In this document: positions 34,186-43,355 of the stretch, one piece after another
Position numbering within the stretch: position 1 is the stretch's first letter
Layout of the letters: every line of letters starts with the position of its first letter
Source: WJMB01 sp964581465
Lineage (GTDB): Bacteria > RBG-13-66-14
Length of the DNA stretch: 64,000 nucleotides
Reading direction: 5' to 3'
Assembly: GCA_964581465.1 (NCBI GenBank)
Contig: CAZOOP010000014.1
Coordinates: 15,257-79,256 of the forward strand
Position numbers and translations under genes: made by a program
Notes under the pieces: model-generated
Told to the model about the DNA's origin: nothing
Database searches by the model: none
Seen by the model: only the letters and a program-made list of their open reading frames with translations

Positions 34186-35973
34186 ATGAGAGGGACAGTA
34201 CGCCCGGCCGTCCTGATGGTCTCGATCCTTTTGGTCCTGCTGACCGGCGCCGCCGTGGCCCAGTACGACTTCGAGCTGCCGCGGATGGAGGCCACCGTCA
34301 ACATCAACCATGACGGCTCCTGCGACATCTACTACGCGATCAGCTTCATCAACCGCTCCTGGGTCCAGCCCGTCGATATCGTCGATATCGGCATGCCCCA
34401 GGACACCTACGACCTGGACTACGCCGCCGCCTGGCTCACACCGCCTTTGGACGCCGACGATGTCGCCGGCTGGGATTCCGACGATATGTCCGAATACACC
34501 AACCGGTGCAGTGACGAGGGGACGCTGATTCCCCTCGAGGGCGTCTACACCAGCGAGTACGTCGATCCGGGCATCGAGGTGCACCTGGACCCGGTTCTCG
34601 ACGAAGACCAGTTCGCCACCCTGGTCTTCCAGGTCCGCGTCTACCACTTCATCTACCCCGATGATGAAAAAGACGACTACGCCTCCGTCGAGTTCGCCCC
34701 GACCTGGTTCGGCTCCGAGTTCGTCTCCGGCACCAAGGATCAGACGGTCAAGATCATCTTCCCTCCCGGCGTGACCCAAGAGGAAACGGTCTGGCACCGC
34801 CGCGAGTTCGACGCCTGGGACTCGATCGGCGAGGGCGAGAGTCGGCAGTTGATGTTCATCTGGCGCGATCCCAATCTGGGAACAGGCTACCAGAGCGACG
34901 CCGTGGGCGTCAGCTTCCCCCGCGAGTACCTGGCCGCCGACGCCGTCTACGAACCCAGCGCCCTGGAGGAGTTCTTCAAGAGTGTCTGGGGCTTCATCGT
35001 CAACCTGTTCTATGCCCTGGGCTGGTGCTGGGTGCCCATCGGTTTCTTCCTGTTGACCACCATCCTCTCCTACATCCGCCAGAAGCGTCGCCGCCTGGAG
35101 TACCTGCCGCCCTCGGCCAGCGTGGAGGGAGTCGGCATCAAGCGCGGGCTGACCGCCGTCGAGGCCGCCGTGCTCCTCGAACAGCCCTTGGACCGCATCC
35201 TCAACCTGATCATCTTCGGTCTGCTCAAGAAGGGTCGGATCGAGATCATCGAGCGCGATCCGCTGCGCCTGCGTGAGTTGCCGGCGGGAACCTCCGTCGG
35301 CGCAGCCGCCGCGCCGCCCAAACTGCGCAGTTACGAGAAGAAGCTGCTGGAGGCCGTCGACGATCAGGGCAAACTCAAGAAAGGCGAGGTCCGCAAGCTC
35401 TTCGTCGCGCTGATCAACTCGGTCAACAAGAAGCTCAAGGGTTTTAGCCGGAGGGAGACTCGGGAGTACTACCGCGGGGTGATCGCCCGGGCTTGGAGCC
35501 AGGTCGAGGCCGCCGGAACCGACGACCTCAAGCTGGAGACCTGGGACCGCGAGCTGCAGTGGGTGATGCTCGACGAGGACTTCGGCGACCGCACCAAGCG
35601 CACCTTCGACGACGTGGTCATCTACCACCCGCCCTACTGGTGGTACCACTACCACGGCGGCTACGGCCGCGGCGTGGGTTCCGGCGGCCTGGGCGGCTCC
35701 GGCGGAGGCTCGGGCGGACCCGGCGCTCCGGACCGACTGCCCACCCTGCCCGGCTCCGACTTCGCCAACGAGATCGCCGGGGGCGCCGAGAGCTTCGCCG
35801 GCTCGGTGATGGGTGACGTGGGCTCCTTCACCTCCGATGTCACCAACGTCACCAACCCGGTGCCGGTGAGCACCTCCTCGGGCGGCGGCTTCTCCGGCGG
35901 CGGGGGAAGCGGCTGCGCCTGTGCCTGCGCCTGCGCCGGTTGCGCCTGCGCCTGCGCCGGCGGCGGCCGCTAG
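34186..35973 (+). CDS. DUF2207 membrane protein with Cys/Ala-repeat tail
   Basis: A 595-residue protein of the DUF2207 type. A signal peptide ends near AVAQYDF. The extracytoplasmic domain (about 28-250) has the beta-rich MEATVNINHDGSCDIYYAISFINRS start typical of DUF2207. One strong membrane helix follows (about 270-300, IVNLFYALGWCWVPIGFFLLTTILSYI), then a cytoplasmic helical domain beginning with RGLTAVEAAVLLEQPLDRILNLIIFGLLKKG. The end is Gly/Ser-rich and finishes with alternating Cys-Ala (about residues 575-592, seven Cys) before GGGR. Family function is unknown. Inference: envelope-linked, with a tail able to bind metal or form disulfides. Confidence 0.85.
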   Translation: MRGTVRPAVLMVSILLVLLTGAAVAQYDFELPRMEATVNINHDGSCDIYYAISFINRSWVQPVDIVDIGMPQDTYDLDYAAAWLTPPLDADDVAGWDSDDMSEYTNRCSDEGTLIPLEGVYTSEYVDPGIEVHLDPVLDEDQFATLVFQVRVYHFIYPDDEKDDYASVEFAPTWFGSEFVSGTKDQTVKIIFPPGVTQEETVWHRREFDAWDSIGEGESRQLMFIWRDPNLGTGYQSDAVGVSFPREYLAADAVYEPSALEEFFKSVWGFIVNLFYALGWCWVPIGFFLLTTILSYIRQKRRRLEYLPPSASVEGVGIKRGLTAVEAAVLLEQPLDRILNLIIFGLLKKGRIEIIERDPLRLRELPAGTSVGAAAAPPKLRSYEKKLLEAVDDQGKLKKGEVRKLFVALINSVNKKLKGFSRRETREYYRGVIARAWSQVEAAGTDDLKLETWDRELQWVMLDEDFGDRTKRTFDDVVIYHPPYWWYHYHGGYGRGVGSGGLGGSGGGSGGPGAPDRLPTLPGSDFANEIAGGAESFAGSVMGDVGSFTSDVTNVTNPVPVSTSSGGGFSGGGGSGCACACACAGCACACAGGGR

Positions 35974-35979
35974 GGCGCT

Positions 35980-36396
35980 GTGACCTTGGCGGAACCCCAG
36001 GGGATATTCGTCTACGGAACGCTACGCTCGGGACGCGGCAACGCCCGGGTGGTGCGGCCCGTTGAGCGGATAGCGGCCACTCTGAATCGTGGTCTGCTCT
36101 ACGGCTTGCCCGACCGGGGCTACCCGGTGCTGGACCTTTCCATCGACGGACCGGCTCCGATCCGGGGCGAGCTGTTGCGCTTTGACGATCTAGCCGTCGC
36201 CCTGCGGATCCTCGACCGTCTCGAAGGTTTGCGCGGCCCCTGTCGTTTCAACCTCTACCGGCGCGGCATCGTCGAGGTGGAAACCCTCGACGGACGCCTC
36301 TATTGCGCTTGGGTCTATCACCTGGCCGAGGACGCCCGGCTGCCATTGGACGCCGTTCCGCTGCCCCGGGGCGAGTGGATGAGTGAAAGCCCTTGA
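35980..36396 (+). CDS. Gamma-glutamylcyclotransferase-like (AIG2/GGCT fold) protein
   Basis: A 138-residue GGCT-like protein. The signature IFVYGTLRSGRGN (residues 9-21) forms the substrate-binding loop, and the conserved acidic residue is expected in LDRLEGL near position 81 followed by F.LYRRGIVEVET. Members remove or cyclise gamma-glutamyl groups, but bacterial AIG2-type members are mostly uncharacterised. Start GTG 35980, only six bases after the DUF2207 stop, so the two are probably cotranscribed. A hairpin follows its stop. Confidence 0.85.
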   Translation: MTLAEPQGIFVYGTLRSGRGNARVVRPVERIAATLNRGLLYGLPDRGYPVLDLSIDGPAPIRGELLRFDDLAVALRILDRLEGLRGPCRFNLYRRGIVEVETLDGRLYCAWVYHLAEDARLPLDAVPLPRGEWMSESP

Positions 36397-36428
36397 ACGC
36401 CGGCACGTTGAAACAACCCGGGAACCCC

Positions 36429-36455
36429 ACGGTCGATCCCTGGGTCGACCGTTTC
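36429..36455 (+). terminator. Terminator-like hairpin after the GGCT gene
   Basis: ACGGTCGA / TCGACCGT stem, 8-base loop, followed by TTCC. 32 bases after the GGCT stop and 50 bases before the BamA-like start; the weak T-run means read-through is likely. Confidence 0.45.
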
Positions 36456-36506
36456 CATATTTCAAGACGCTTACCGTCGGGCACGGGTGAAGCGCGTTCA
36501 TCGAAC

Positions 36507-38342
36507 ATGGTTCAACGATTCATCGCCCTGATGCTCTGTCTGACGACCTTGGCCGGTTACGCCGCCGAGGAGGACGAGATCGTCCGCCTGGCCTTCGAGG
36601 GCAACGAATACTTCTCCACCGAGACCCTGGACGTCGGGCTGGGGGTGCGCGTGGGTCAGCTCCACTCCGAACGAAGGCTGGAGCGCGCCGCCGAGCGCCT
36701 GGAAACCCTCTACCGCGACAACGGCTTCTTCGAGGCGAGTGTGGGCACCCGTGTCAGCGAGCGCTTCGGCCTGCGCGGCGGTTTGATCGTCTACTTCGAG
36801 ATCGACGAGGGTTTGCCCAGCCCCTTGACCGAGGTGCGGGTCAATCATAACGGCCTGCTCGATCAGGCACTCATCGACGAGCTGCTGGCCGATAACACCA
36901 CCGAGATCTGGACCCTGGCCTATGACGACCTGCTCGAGGTCAGCCTGCGCCGTCTCTTCGCCGATAACGGCTACCTCTACGTCTCCATCGTCGTCGAGGA
37001 CCACTTCACCGAGGAAGGCGTCCGGGTGGTCCTCAACGTACAGGAAGGCCCCCGGGTCCGGGTCGGAGCGATCGAGATCGCCGGCAACGAGCCGATCCTG
37101 GAGCGTGTCGTCCGACGCGAGGTGACCTTCGAGCCCGGCGGCTGGATCAACCTGAGCGCGATCTACGAGAGCCGGCGCAATATCTACGCCACCGGCGTTT
37201 TCACCAACGCCGGTTTCAAGATCCCCGAGCGCGAGGAACGGGCCGAGGTGGTCACGGTGCGCTTCGAGGTCGAGCCCGACAAGACTCGCTGGTTCTCCTT
37301 CACTCTGGGCTACGAGTATTCGCAGACCGGGGGCTCCGGCGCGGTCTTCGAAGCCGCCTGGGGCGACGACAATCTCTTCGGCAACCTCCAACGTCTCGAA
37401 GTCGGGGCGGCTTTCCGCTATAACTTCGCCGAGAGCCAATTCGAGCGAGAACTCTACCAGGTCATCTACAGCGAGCCCTGGCTGCTCTCGCTGCGCGGCC
37501 TCTCCGGCAGGCTGCGCCTCTACCTGGAACGCGAGCGCCTGGTCAGCTACAAGATCGACAGCTACGGCTTCGACCTCGGCGTCGACTACGCCTTCAACGA
37601 GCAGTACGCCCTGGGCGGCGGCCTGCGCTTCGAACGCTCCAACCTCTGGGAGGTATCCGAGGAGGCCTCCACCGAGGACCTGGAGCTCCAGGGTTACCGC
37701 AACACCACCGCGCCCTACGCCCAGTTCGTCATCGACCTGCGCGACAACGCCTTCATCCCCAGCCGGGGGATGTACTCCAAGAGCTACCTCGAGCTCGCCG
37801 GTGGGATGCTCGGCGGTGACAACGACTACCTGAAGGCGACCCAGGAGCTCAACGGCTACCTTGGTCTGAGCGACTCGCTGATCCTGGCCCTGCACGCCTT
37901 CACCGGATTGGGCGCCCCCTACGACGACTCTTCCGCCCTGCCGATCTACGAGCGTTTCTTTCTCGGCGGCTCCTACTCCCTGCGCGGCTTTCCCGAGCGT
38001 TCCGTGGGACCCCGCGACGCCGGCGATGAGCCCGTCGGCGGCGCCGTGGCCCTGCTGGGCAATGTCGAGCTGCGCCTGCGCTTGGGCGAAAGCGACTTCT
38101 CCCTTGGTTTCTTCACCGATTCGGGGATGGTCTGGCCCGGCTTCGACCAGTTCGACCTGACCGACCTGGCCCTGGGTATCGGCGCCGGGCTGCGCTACAT
38201 GACGCCCATCGGCCCACTGCGCCTCGATGTCGGTTTCGTAGCCGTCCCGGGACGGACCTACCTCTCCGGCGCTTCGGGTTACGAACCCACCGACGCCGAC
38301 TACGGCTGGCAGATCCACCTTGCTCTGGGGCATATCTTCTGA
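36507..38342 (+). CDS. BamA/TamA-family outer-membrane protein
   Basis: An outer-membrane beta-barrel of the Omp85 superfamily, about 611 residues from ATG 36507 (signal peptide MVQRFIALMLCLTTLAGYAAEE). POTRA-like modules occupy about 22-270 (LAFEGNEYFSTETL, LERAAERLETLYRDNGFFEASV, RVGAIEIAGNEPILERVVRREVTFEPGGWINLSAIYESRRNIY). The barrel has the 'surface antigen' motif FFLGGSYSLRGFPERSVGPRD, containing the RGF of strand 12-13 lid loops, and it ends in phenylalanine (ALGHIF). With three POTRA-like units it is closer to TamA than to five-POTRA BamA. Its presence is the main proof of an outer membrane. The stop overlaps the ABC ATPase start (TGATG). Confidence 0.88.
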   Translation: MVQRFIALMLCLTTLAGYAAEEDEIVRLAFEGNEYFSTETLDVGLGVRVGQLHSERRLERAAERLETLYRDNGFFEASVGTRVSERFGLRGGLIVYFEIDEGLPSPLTEVRVNHNGLLDQALIDELLADNTTEIWTLAYDDLLEVSLRRLFADNGYLYVSIVVEDHFTEEGVRVVLNVQEGPRVRVGAIEIAGNEPILERVVRREVTFEPGGWINLSAIYESRRNIYATGVFTNAGFKIPEREERAEVVTVRFEVEPDKTRWFSFTLGYEYSQTGGSGAVFEAAWGDDNLFGNLQRLEVGAAFRYNFAESQFERELYQVIYSEPWLLSLRGLSGRLRLYLERERLVSYKIDSYGFDLGVDYAFNEQYALGGGLRFERSNLWEVSEEASTEDLELQGYRNTTAPYAQFVIDLRDNAFIPSRGMYSKSYLELAGGMLGGDNDYLKATQELNGYLGLSDSLILALHAFTGLGAPYDDSSALPIYERFFLGGSYSLRGFPERSVGPRDAGDEPVGGAVALLGNVELRLRLGESDFSLGFFTDSGMVWPGFDQFDLTDLALGIGAGLRYMTPIGPLRLDVGFVAVPGRTYLSGASGYEPTDADYGWQIHLALGHIF

Positions 38343-39124
38343 TGACAACCACCCAGCCCAGCCTGGAGCTCCGCAACGTCAGCGCCGCCTACGACGGCGC
38401 AGCCGTTTTGCGTGAAGTCTCCTTCACCCTGCGAGCCGGTGAGCTGGCCGCCGTGGTCGGACCCAACGGCGCGGGCAAGTCGACGCTGCTGCGCGTCGCC
38501 GCCGGGTTCCTGGAGCCCGCCGCCGGTTCGGTTAGGCTGACCGGCCATCCTCTGAGCGAACTGAGCGATCGTGAGCGGGCACGCCGGGTGGCCTGGCTGC
38601 CCCAGGAACTGCCCGAGGGCGGCTCGCTGACCGTCCGCGAGACCGTCCTGCTGGGACGTTACGCCCACCACCGCGGACCGGGAGCTTGGTCGCCGGAGGA
38701 TCGAAGGGCCGCCGCGACCGCCCTGGAACGCATCGGGATCGCCGGGCTGGCCGAGCGACCGGCGGGCGAGCTGTCCGGCGGCGAGCGCCAACGGGTCTAC
38801 CTGGCCCAGGCCCTTTGCCAGGGAGCGCCGCTGCTGCTCCTCGACGAGCCGACCAACCACTTGGACCCGGCCAACCAGAAGGCGCTGCTGAACCTGCTGA
38901 GCGAGTTGCGCGACGAGGGCCGCGCCGTCCTGCTGGTCACCCACGACCTCAACCCCGCCGCACGCCGCGCCGACCGCCTGCTGGTGTTGGCCCGGGGCGG
39001 ACTGCTCCTCGACGGTCCGCCCGCCGAGGTCCTCACTCCGGCCAACCTTCACCTGGTCTACGGTGTTGAACCCGTCGTCGTGCTCCACCCCGTCGACGGC
39101 CGCCCCCAGATCCTGGGGCCGTAG
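38342..39124 (+). CDS. ABC transporter ATPase (FecE/BtuD type)
   Basis: A 260-residue nucleotide-binding subunit. Walker A GPNGAGKSTLLRVAAG, Q-loop WLPQELPEGGSLTVRETVLLGRYAHH, signature LSGGERQRVYLAQAL, Walker B LLLLDEPTNHLDPANQ and switch VTHDLNPAARRADRLLVL are all intact. The 'LGR.PH'-like stretch and length fit ATPases of iron-siderophore/cobalamin importers. No permease or binding protein is nearby; it is coupled to the BamA-like gene (TGATG), an unusual partner. A bidirectional terminator lies beyond the stop. Confidence 0.9.
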   Translation: MTTTQPSLELRNVSAAYDGAAVLREVSFTLRAGELAAVVGPNGAGKSTLLRVAAGFLEPAAGSVRLTGHPLSELSDRERARRVAWLPQELPEGGSLTVRETVLLGRYAHHRGPGAWSPEDRRAAATALERIGIAGLAERPAGELSGGERQRVYLAQALCQGAPLLLLDEPTNHLDPANQKALLNLLSELRDEGRAVLLVTHDLNPAARRADRLLVLARGGLLLDGPPAEVLTPANLHLVYGVEPVVVLHPVDGRPQILGP

Positions 39125-39305
39125 ACGGCTCAGAGTTTATCGCGCACCCGCGCCGCAACACCCGCACAGACCATCAAGCCGACAGGCGAGTTGGCGGCGC
39201 TTCGGCGTTATCCGACGTTCCAACCGCCGGTTATCGCCCCGACAGACCTCAGCCAGGAAGCAGCCCCCCTGACGCAGTGTAGCTGTAGCTTTGGCTGGTA
39301 AGTAC

Positions 39306-39333
39306 AAAAGGCGACCCGTGCGGGTCGCCTTTT
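39306..39333. terminator. Bidirectional terminator between ABC ATPase and histidine kinase
   Basis: AAAAGGCGACCC / GGGTCGCCTTTT perfect palindromic stem with a 4-base loop, placed between convergent genes and carrying T-runs on both strands. Confidence 0.9.
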
Positions 39334-39388
39334 CATACCGGAATCGATACCGTGGGGAGGCGGGCGACAACCGTCGCTGCGGCGCCAC

Positions 39389-42300
39389 CTACTCGATATC
39401 CTCCCAGAAGTCCTCGTGGATGGTCAGGTCCTTGGGGATGGTGAAGTTGAAGCGGCTGCCCACGCCGAGCTCGCTCTCGACCCAGATGCGCCCCCTGTGC
39501 CGTACGACGATGGCCCGCGTGATGGCCAGTCCGAGACCGGTCCCGCCGTAGTGGCGGGTCAGGGTCGAATCGACCTGGTAGAGGCGCTCGAAGATCTTCT
39601 CGAATTCGCTTTCGGGGATGCCGATGCCGGTGTCGGCGACGGTGAAGTGGTAATCGTCCTCCTGCTCGCGGACGCTGATGGTCACCGAGCCCTCGCCGAT
39701 GGTGAACTTGTTGGCGTTGGAGAGCATATGAACGAAGGCGGTGTAGAGCTTGCCCTTGTCCACGTTGAGGATCACCGGCTCCTTGGGCAGGTTCAGGACC
39801 AGCTTCATCCGCGGGGTGTCCAAAAACTTGTCCTGGTTCTCGAAGAAGTCCTCGAGCATGGCCGAGATGTCGGCCTCTTCGAGCTCCAGGATATACTGGC
39901 CCGATTCGAGCTTCAACAGGTCCAGCAGCTCGGTGATCAGCTTGGTCAGGTGGTCGGACTTCTCGACGATGGTCCGCAGCAGATCGAGCTGCTTCTCGTT
40001 GACCTCGCCGATGATGCGATTGTACATCAACTGGGCGTAGCCCTTGATGACGGTCACCGGGGTGTTGAGCTCGTGGGAGACCATGGAGACGAAGTCGGAC
40101 TTCATCTGATCGAGCTTGATCAGCTCCTCGTTGGCCAGGGCCAGGGCCAGGGCCTTCTCGCGCAGCTCCTGGTAGAGGCTGATGTTGTGCAGGGCCTGTG
40201 AGAGCTGGTCGGCGACGGTTTCCAGGGCCGAGATGTCGGCGGGGTCGAAGGCGGCGGTCTTGTTCGATTGGATGTCGAGCACCCCGATGGCCTCGCCCTC
40301 GACCAGCAGGGGAATGCTCAACTCGCTGCCCACCTCGAAGACGTCGACGGGCTGGACGTAGCGCGACTCCTTGTAAACGTCGGAGACGTAGCGGGTCATT
40401 CCGGTGCTGGCGGCCCAGCCGACTATGCCCTGGTCAAGATAGAGGCTGTAGCCGACGCTGATCAGGACCTCGTAGAAACCGCTGATGGCTTCGAGGATCA
40501 GCTCTCCGCCGGATTCATCGACCATGAAGACGGCGATGTTGTCGTAGTCCAGGCTGTCCTTGAGGGCGTCGACGGTCTGAGTGATCAAGGTCTTGCGGTC
40601 GAAGGAGGACAGGGCCAGGCGACCCAACTTGTTGATGATCTTGAGCTGTTCCTGACGCCGCAGGATCTCGCGCTCGGCCCGTTTGGCCGTGGTCACGTCG
40701 CGCAGCGAACCCTGGTAGACGCCCGCGGCTTCACTGAATAGGGTGAAACGCTCCTTGCGTTCGACGTTGAGCAGGATGGTGCGCTCGCCCTCGACGGGGT
40801 GCTCGAGAATGAACTCGATCTCCTGGGGACCCAGGCCGGAGTCCAGACGCTCCAGGGCTCGCACCAGGGTTTCCCGAGACTCGCCCCGGACCAGCTCGGT
40901 TATCCGCAGGCCCTCGAGCTCATCGTGCCCGCTTCCGGTAAGCTCGACGAAGCGCCGGTTGATGTTGAGCAGGTTCCAGCCCGTGTCCAGGTCGAACAGG
41001 GCGTCGGATGCGTCGCGGAACAGGGAGCGGAACTCCTCGCGGGAGCGGCGCAGGCTCTCGCGCAACCGGGCGGTGGCGATGGCCTGGGCGGCCAGGTTGG
41101 CGAAGGATTCCAAAGGCTGGATGCTGAACTCGGTGGGCACCAGGCCGTCGCGGGGATCGTCGGCGGAGATCATCCCCAGGAACTCGCCATGCTGACCGAT
41201 CAGGGGAACGAAGAAGAAGTCGTTGGGGTCCCAGTTCAGGAATGAGCCGGGATCGGCCCGCGAGGGGATGCTCTGGTCGACGAGCAGGCCGTCGGCCCGG
41301 GCGGCGGGTAGGTAGTAACACTTGCCGATGGTCAGCGCCAGTTCCTGGATCTCCTCGATACGCTCCCGGGTGGTCGGCGGGCCGCTGAGCAACTGCTGGA
41401 TCTCGGCCTCGGAGAGGTTGGAGAAGGCGAAGCGATGCAGGATGTCGTCCTCCATCAGTGAGAGCACCGCCCTCTGGAAGGTCGAGTGGTTGGTGATCGC
41501 GTCGACCACCCGGCGGCAGATGTGGACCAGGTCGTTCTCGGCCAGGATCTCGGCGCCGATGTTGTTGAAGTCACGCAGGCGGGCGTAGGACTCGTCGAGC
41601 TCGGCCAGAGCCCGACGACGGCGCTCCTCTGCCTGGGTGGAGCCGATCCCCTGAGCCAGGTAGCCGGCGAAGGTCTCGAACTCGTTGAGGTTGAGATCAC
41701 TGCGGCGCGGCAGCATCAGCGCCAGGCCCTCGAAGCCGGTGCGGGAGAACAGCGGGCAGGCGATCAGGCAGCAACCGCCGAGTTTTTCCAGGTAGCGCAC
41801 ACTGTCTGCGGCGTTACGGCGAATCTCATCGGGCAGGGATTCCAGATCATCGAGCCTGACCGGACCGCGTTTATCGTGGACCAGATCGACCAGATAATCC
41901 AGCACGGGTTGGAAGCGGGGTTCGAGTTTGTCGATCTGGACTCGCCGCTCCGCGGGTACACGCGGGCTGTAGACAACCGGCGAGACGGCGTATCGGTAAT
42001 CGGACGCGCTGAGCTCCACCTCGGTCGACGGCGGCGCACCGACAACGGTGTAGACCTGGACCGCGAGCAAATCCAGCGCCTCGACGATATGCCCGCTGAC
42101 CAGGGCGATGATCTGCTCCAGATCGCCGCCGACGGTCAGCGCGCGGTTGATCGAGCGTAGGTTCTCCAGGGAACGGCGGCGCTCGTGCCGGGCCTGGCGG
42201 AGCTCTCCGGCCATCTCCTCGCGCAGGCGGCGGGACTGCCGACGCCAGAGCAGAGCGCCCAGGGCCACGGTGAACAGCACCAGAGCGCCGAAGACGATCC

Positions 42301-43207
42301 AGTTGCGCCGCTGGGTCTGGGACAGCGGCGCGATGACCTCGTCCCAGGGCAGCACGGCGACCAGGTAGAAGCGGTGCCCGCCGATGTTCAGCGGACTGTA
42401 ATGGACGACCAGGTCTTTCTCGGTCGCGTTTTCAGAGCCACCGCCGTCGCTCAAACGGGCCAACCCGGGCAGCCCCAACTGCAGGCGCAGACCGAGCAGC
42501 TCGGTCACCGCGGAGTCCTCGGCACCGAAGTAATCGAGCATGTTCACCAGGGGCGGCGTCTGCTCGCAGTTGTCGATAATCCCACCGTCCTCGTCGATCA
42601 GGAAGCGGCGGCAGGCCTGTTGCCCGTCGTCGAAGAGCCGCTCGACGAAGGTAGAGAGACTGACCGTGCCGACCAGGACCCCCTCGATGTCCGGCAGGTT
42701 GAGCGGCTGGTTGATGGTGAACTGGACGTCGCCGGCGTAGTTGAAGGGGGCCGAGATGATGGTGCGTTGCGTACGCTGGGCCTCGATGAAGGACATCCCG
42801 GATCCGCAGGGACCGCTCTCGGGCTCGGTCAGGTCGGGGCCTTGGATGGGATAATCCTCGGGTACGGCGTAGACGGACTCCAGGTCTTTATTGATCAGGT
42901 AGACGCGCACGAGGGCCGGAATGTGCCGGTGCCGGGCTCGTTTGTAGATCAGGTTGATGCCCAGCTTCACATCGTCGAGATCGCCGACGACGCCGGTGTC
43001 GCTCAGGGTCTCCAACGAGCCCTCGTAGTCCGCCACGGCGTCTAGGATCGTGGCCGCTTTGCTCTGGGCCAGCGCCTGCTCGCGTTCGGCGAAATCCACC
43101 AGGGCGCGGCGCTGGACGTTGGCGTCCAGAACCACCCCCACCGTGGTGATGATGATCAACAGCGCGGGGAAGATGATCCAGATATAGCGGGTGGTACTAT
43201 GGGGCAT
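39389..43207 (-). CDS. Large multi-sensor histidine kinase
   Basis: A 1272-residue membrane sensor kinase. Two membrane helices (about 8-28 and 302-322) bracket a dCACHE-like periplasmic sensor. Cytoplasmic modules follow: coiled coil (about 325-350), a GAF-like region (355-530), a second GAF (550-720), a PAS with PAC-like end (725-850), a third GAF (860-1020), HisKA (about 1025-1095, phospho-acceptor His near 1040 in MVSHELNTPVTVIKGY), and HATPase_c (1140-1265) with NANKFT, DTGIGIPESEFEKIFERLYQVD and GGTGLGLAITRAIV. The last residues are acidic (EDFWEDIE). No response regulator is adjacent, so its partner must be elsewhere. Signals sensed are unknown. Confidence 0.92.
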   Translation of the reverse strand: MPHSTTRYIWIIFPALLIIITTVGVVLDANVQRRALVDFAEREQALAQSKAATILDAVADYEGSLETLSDTGVVGDLDDVKLGINLIYKRARHRHIPALVRVYLINKDLESVYAVPEDYPIQGPDLTEPESGPCGSGMSFIEAQRTQRTIISAPFNYAGDVQFTINQPLNLPDIEGVLVGTVSLSTFVERLFDDGQQACRRFLIDEDGGIIDNCEQTPPLVNMLDYFGAEDSAVTELLGLRLQLGLPGLARLSDGGGSENATEKDLVVHYSPLNIGGHRFYLVAVLPWDEVIAPLSQTQRRNWIVFGALVLFTVALGALLWRRQSRRLREEMAGELRQARHERRRSLENLRSINRALTVGGDLEQIIALVSGHIVEALDLLAVQVYTVVGAPPSTEVELSASDYRYAVSPVVYSPRVPAERRVQIDKLEPRFQPVLDYLVDLVHDKRGPVRLDDLESLPDEIRRNAADSVRYLEKLGGCCLIACPLFSRTGFEGLALMLPRRSDLNLNEFETFAGYLAQGIGSTQAEERRRRALAELDESYARLRDFNNIGAEILAENDLVHICRRVVDAITNHSTFQRAVLSLMEDDILHRFAFSNLSEAEIQQLLSGPPTTRERIEEIQELALTIGKCYYLPAARADGLLVDQSIPSRADPGSFLNWDPNDFFFVPLIGQHGEFLGMISADDPRDGLVPTEFSIQPLESFANLAAQAIATARLRESLRRSREEFRSLFRDASDALFDLDTGWNLLNINRRFVELTGSGHDELEGLRITELVRGESRETLVRALERLDSGLGPQEIEFILEHPVEGERTILLNVERKERFTLFSEAAGVYQGSLRDVTTAKRAEREILRRQEQLKIINKLGRLALSSFDRKTLITQTVDALKDSLDYDNIAVFMVDESGGELILEAISGFYEVLISVGYSLYLDQGIVGWAASTGMTRYVSDVYKESRYVQPVDVFEVGSELSIPLLVEGEAIGVLDIQSNKTAAFDPADISALETVADQLSQALHNISLYQELREKALALALANEELIKLDQMKSDFVSMVSHELNTPVTVIKGYAQLMYNRIIGEVNEKQLDLLRTIVEKSDHLTKLITELLDLLKLESGQYILELEEADISAMLEDFFENQDKFLDTPRMKLVLNLPKEPVILNVDKGKLYTAFVHMLSNANKFTIGEGSVTISVREQEDDYHFTVADTGIGIPESEFEKIFERLYQVDSTLTRHYGGTGLGLAITRAIVVRHRGRIWVESELGVGSRFNFTIPKDLTIHEDFWEDIE

Positions 43208-43355
43208 GGGCTAGCGGGGTCGACCGCTGGAGAATAGCCGGTGTGTCGATCAACGCGAAATCGCCGGGAGCGCGGAGGTCATCGGCGTCGCCGACGGCGA
43301 CAACGTATAGAATAGCATAGCCTTGGGCCGATTGGGAAAGGGCTTGACGCCGAGG

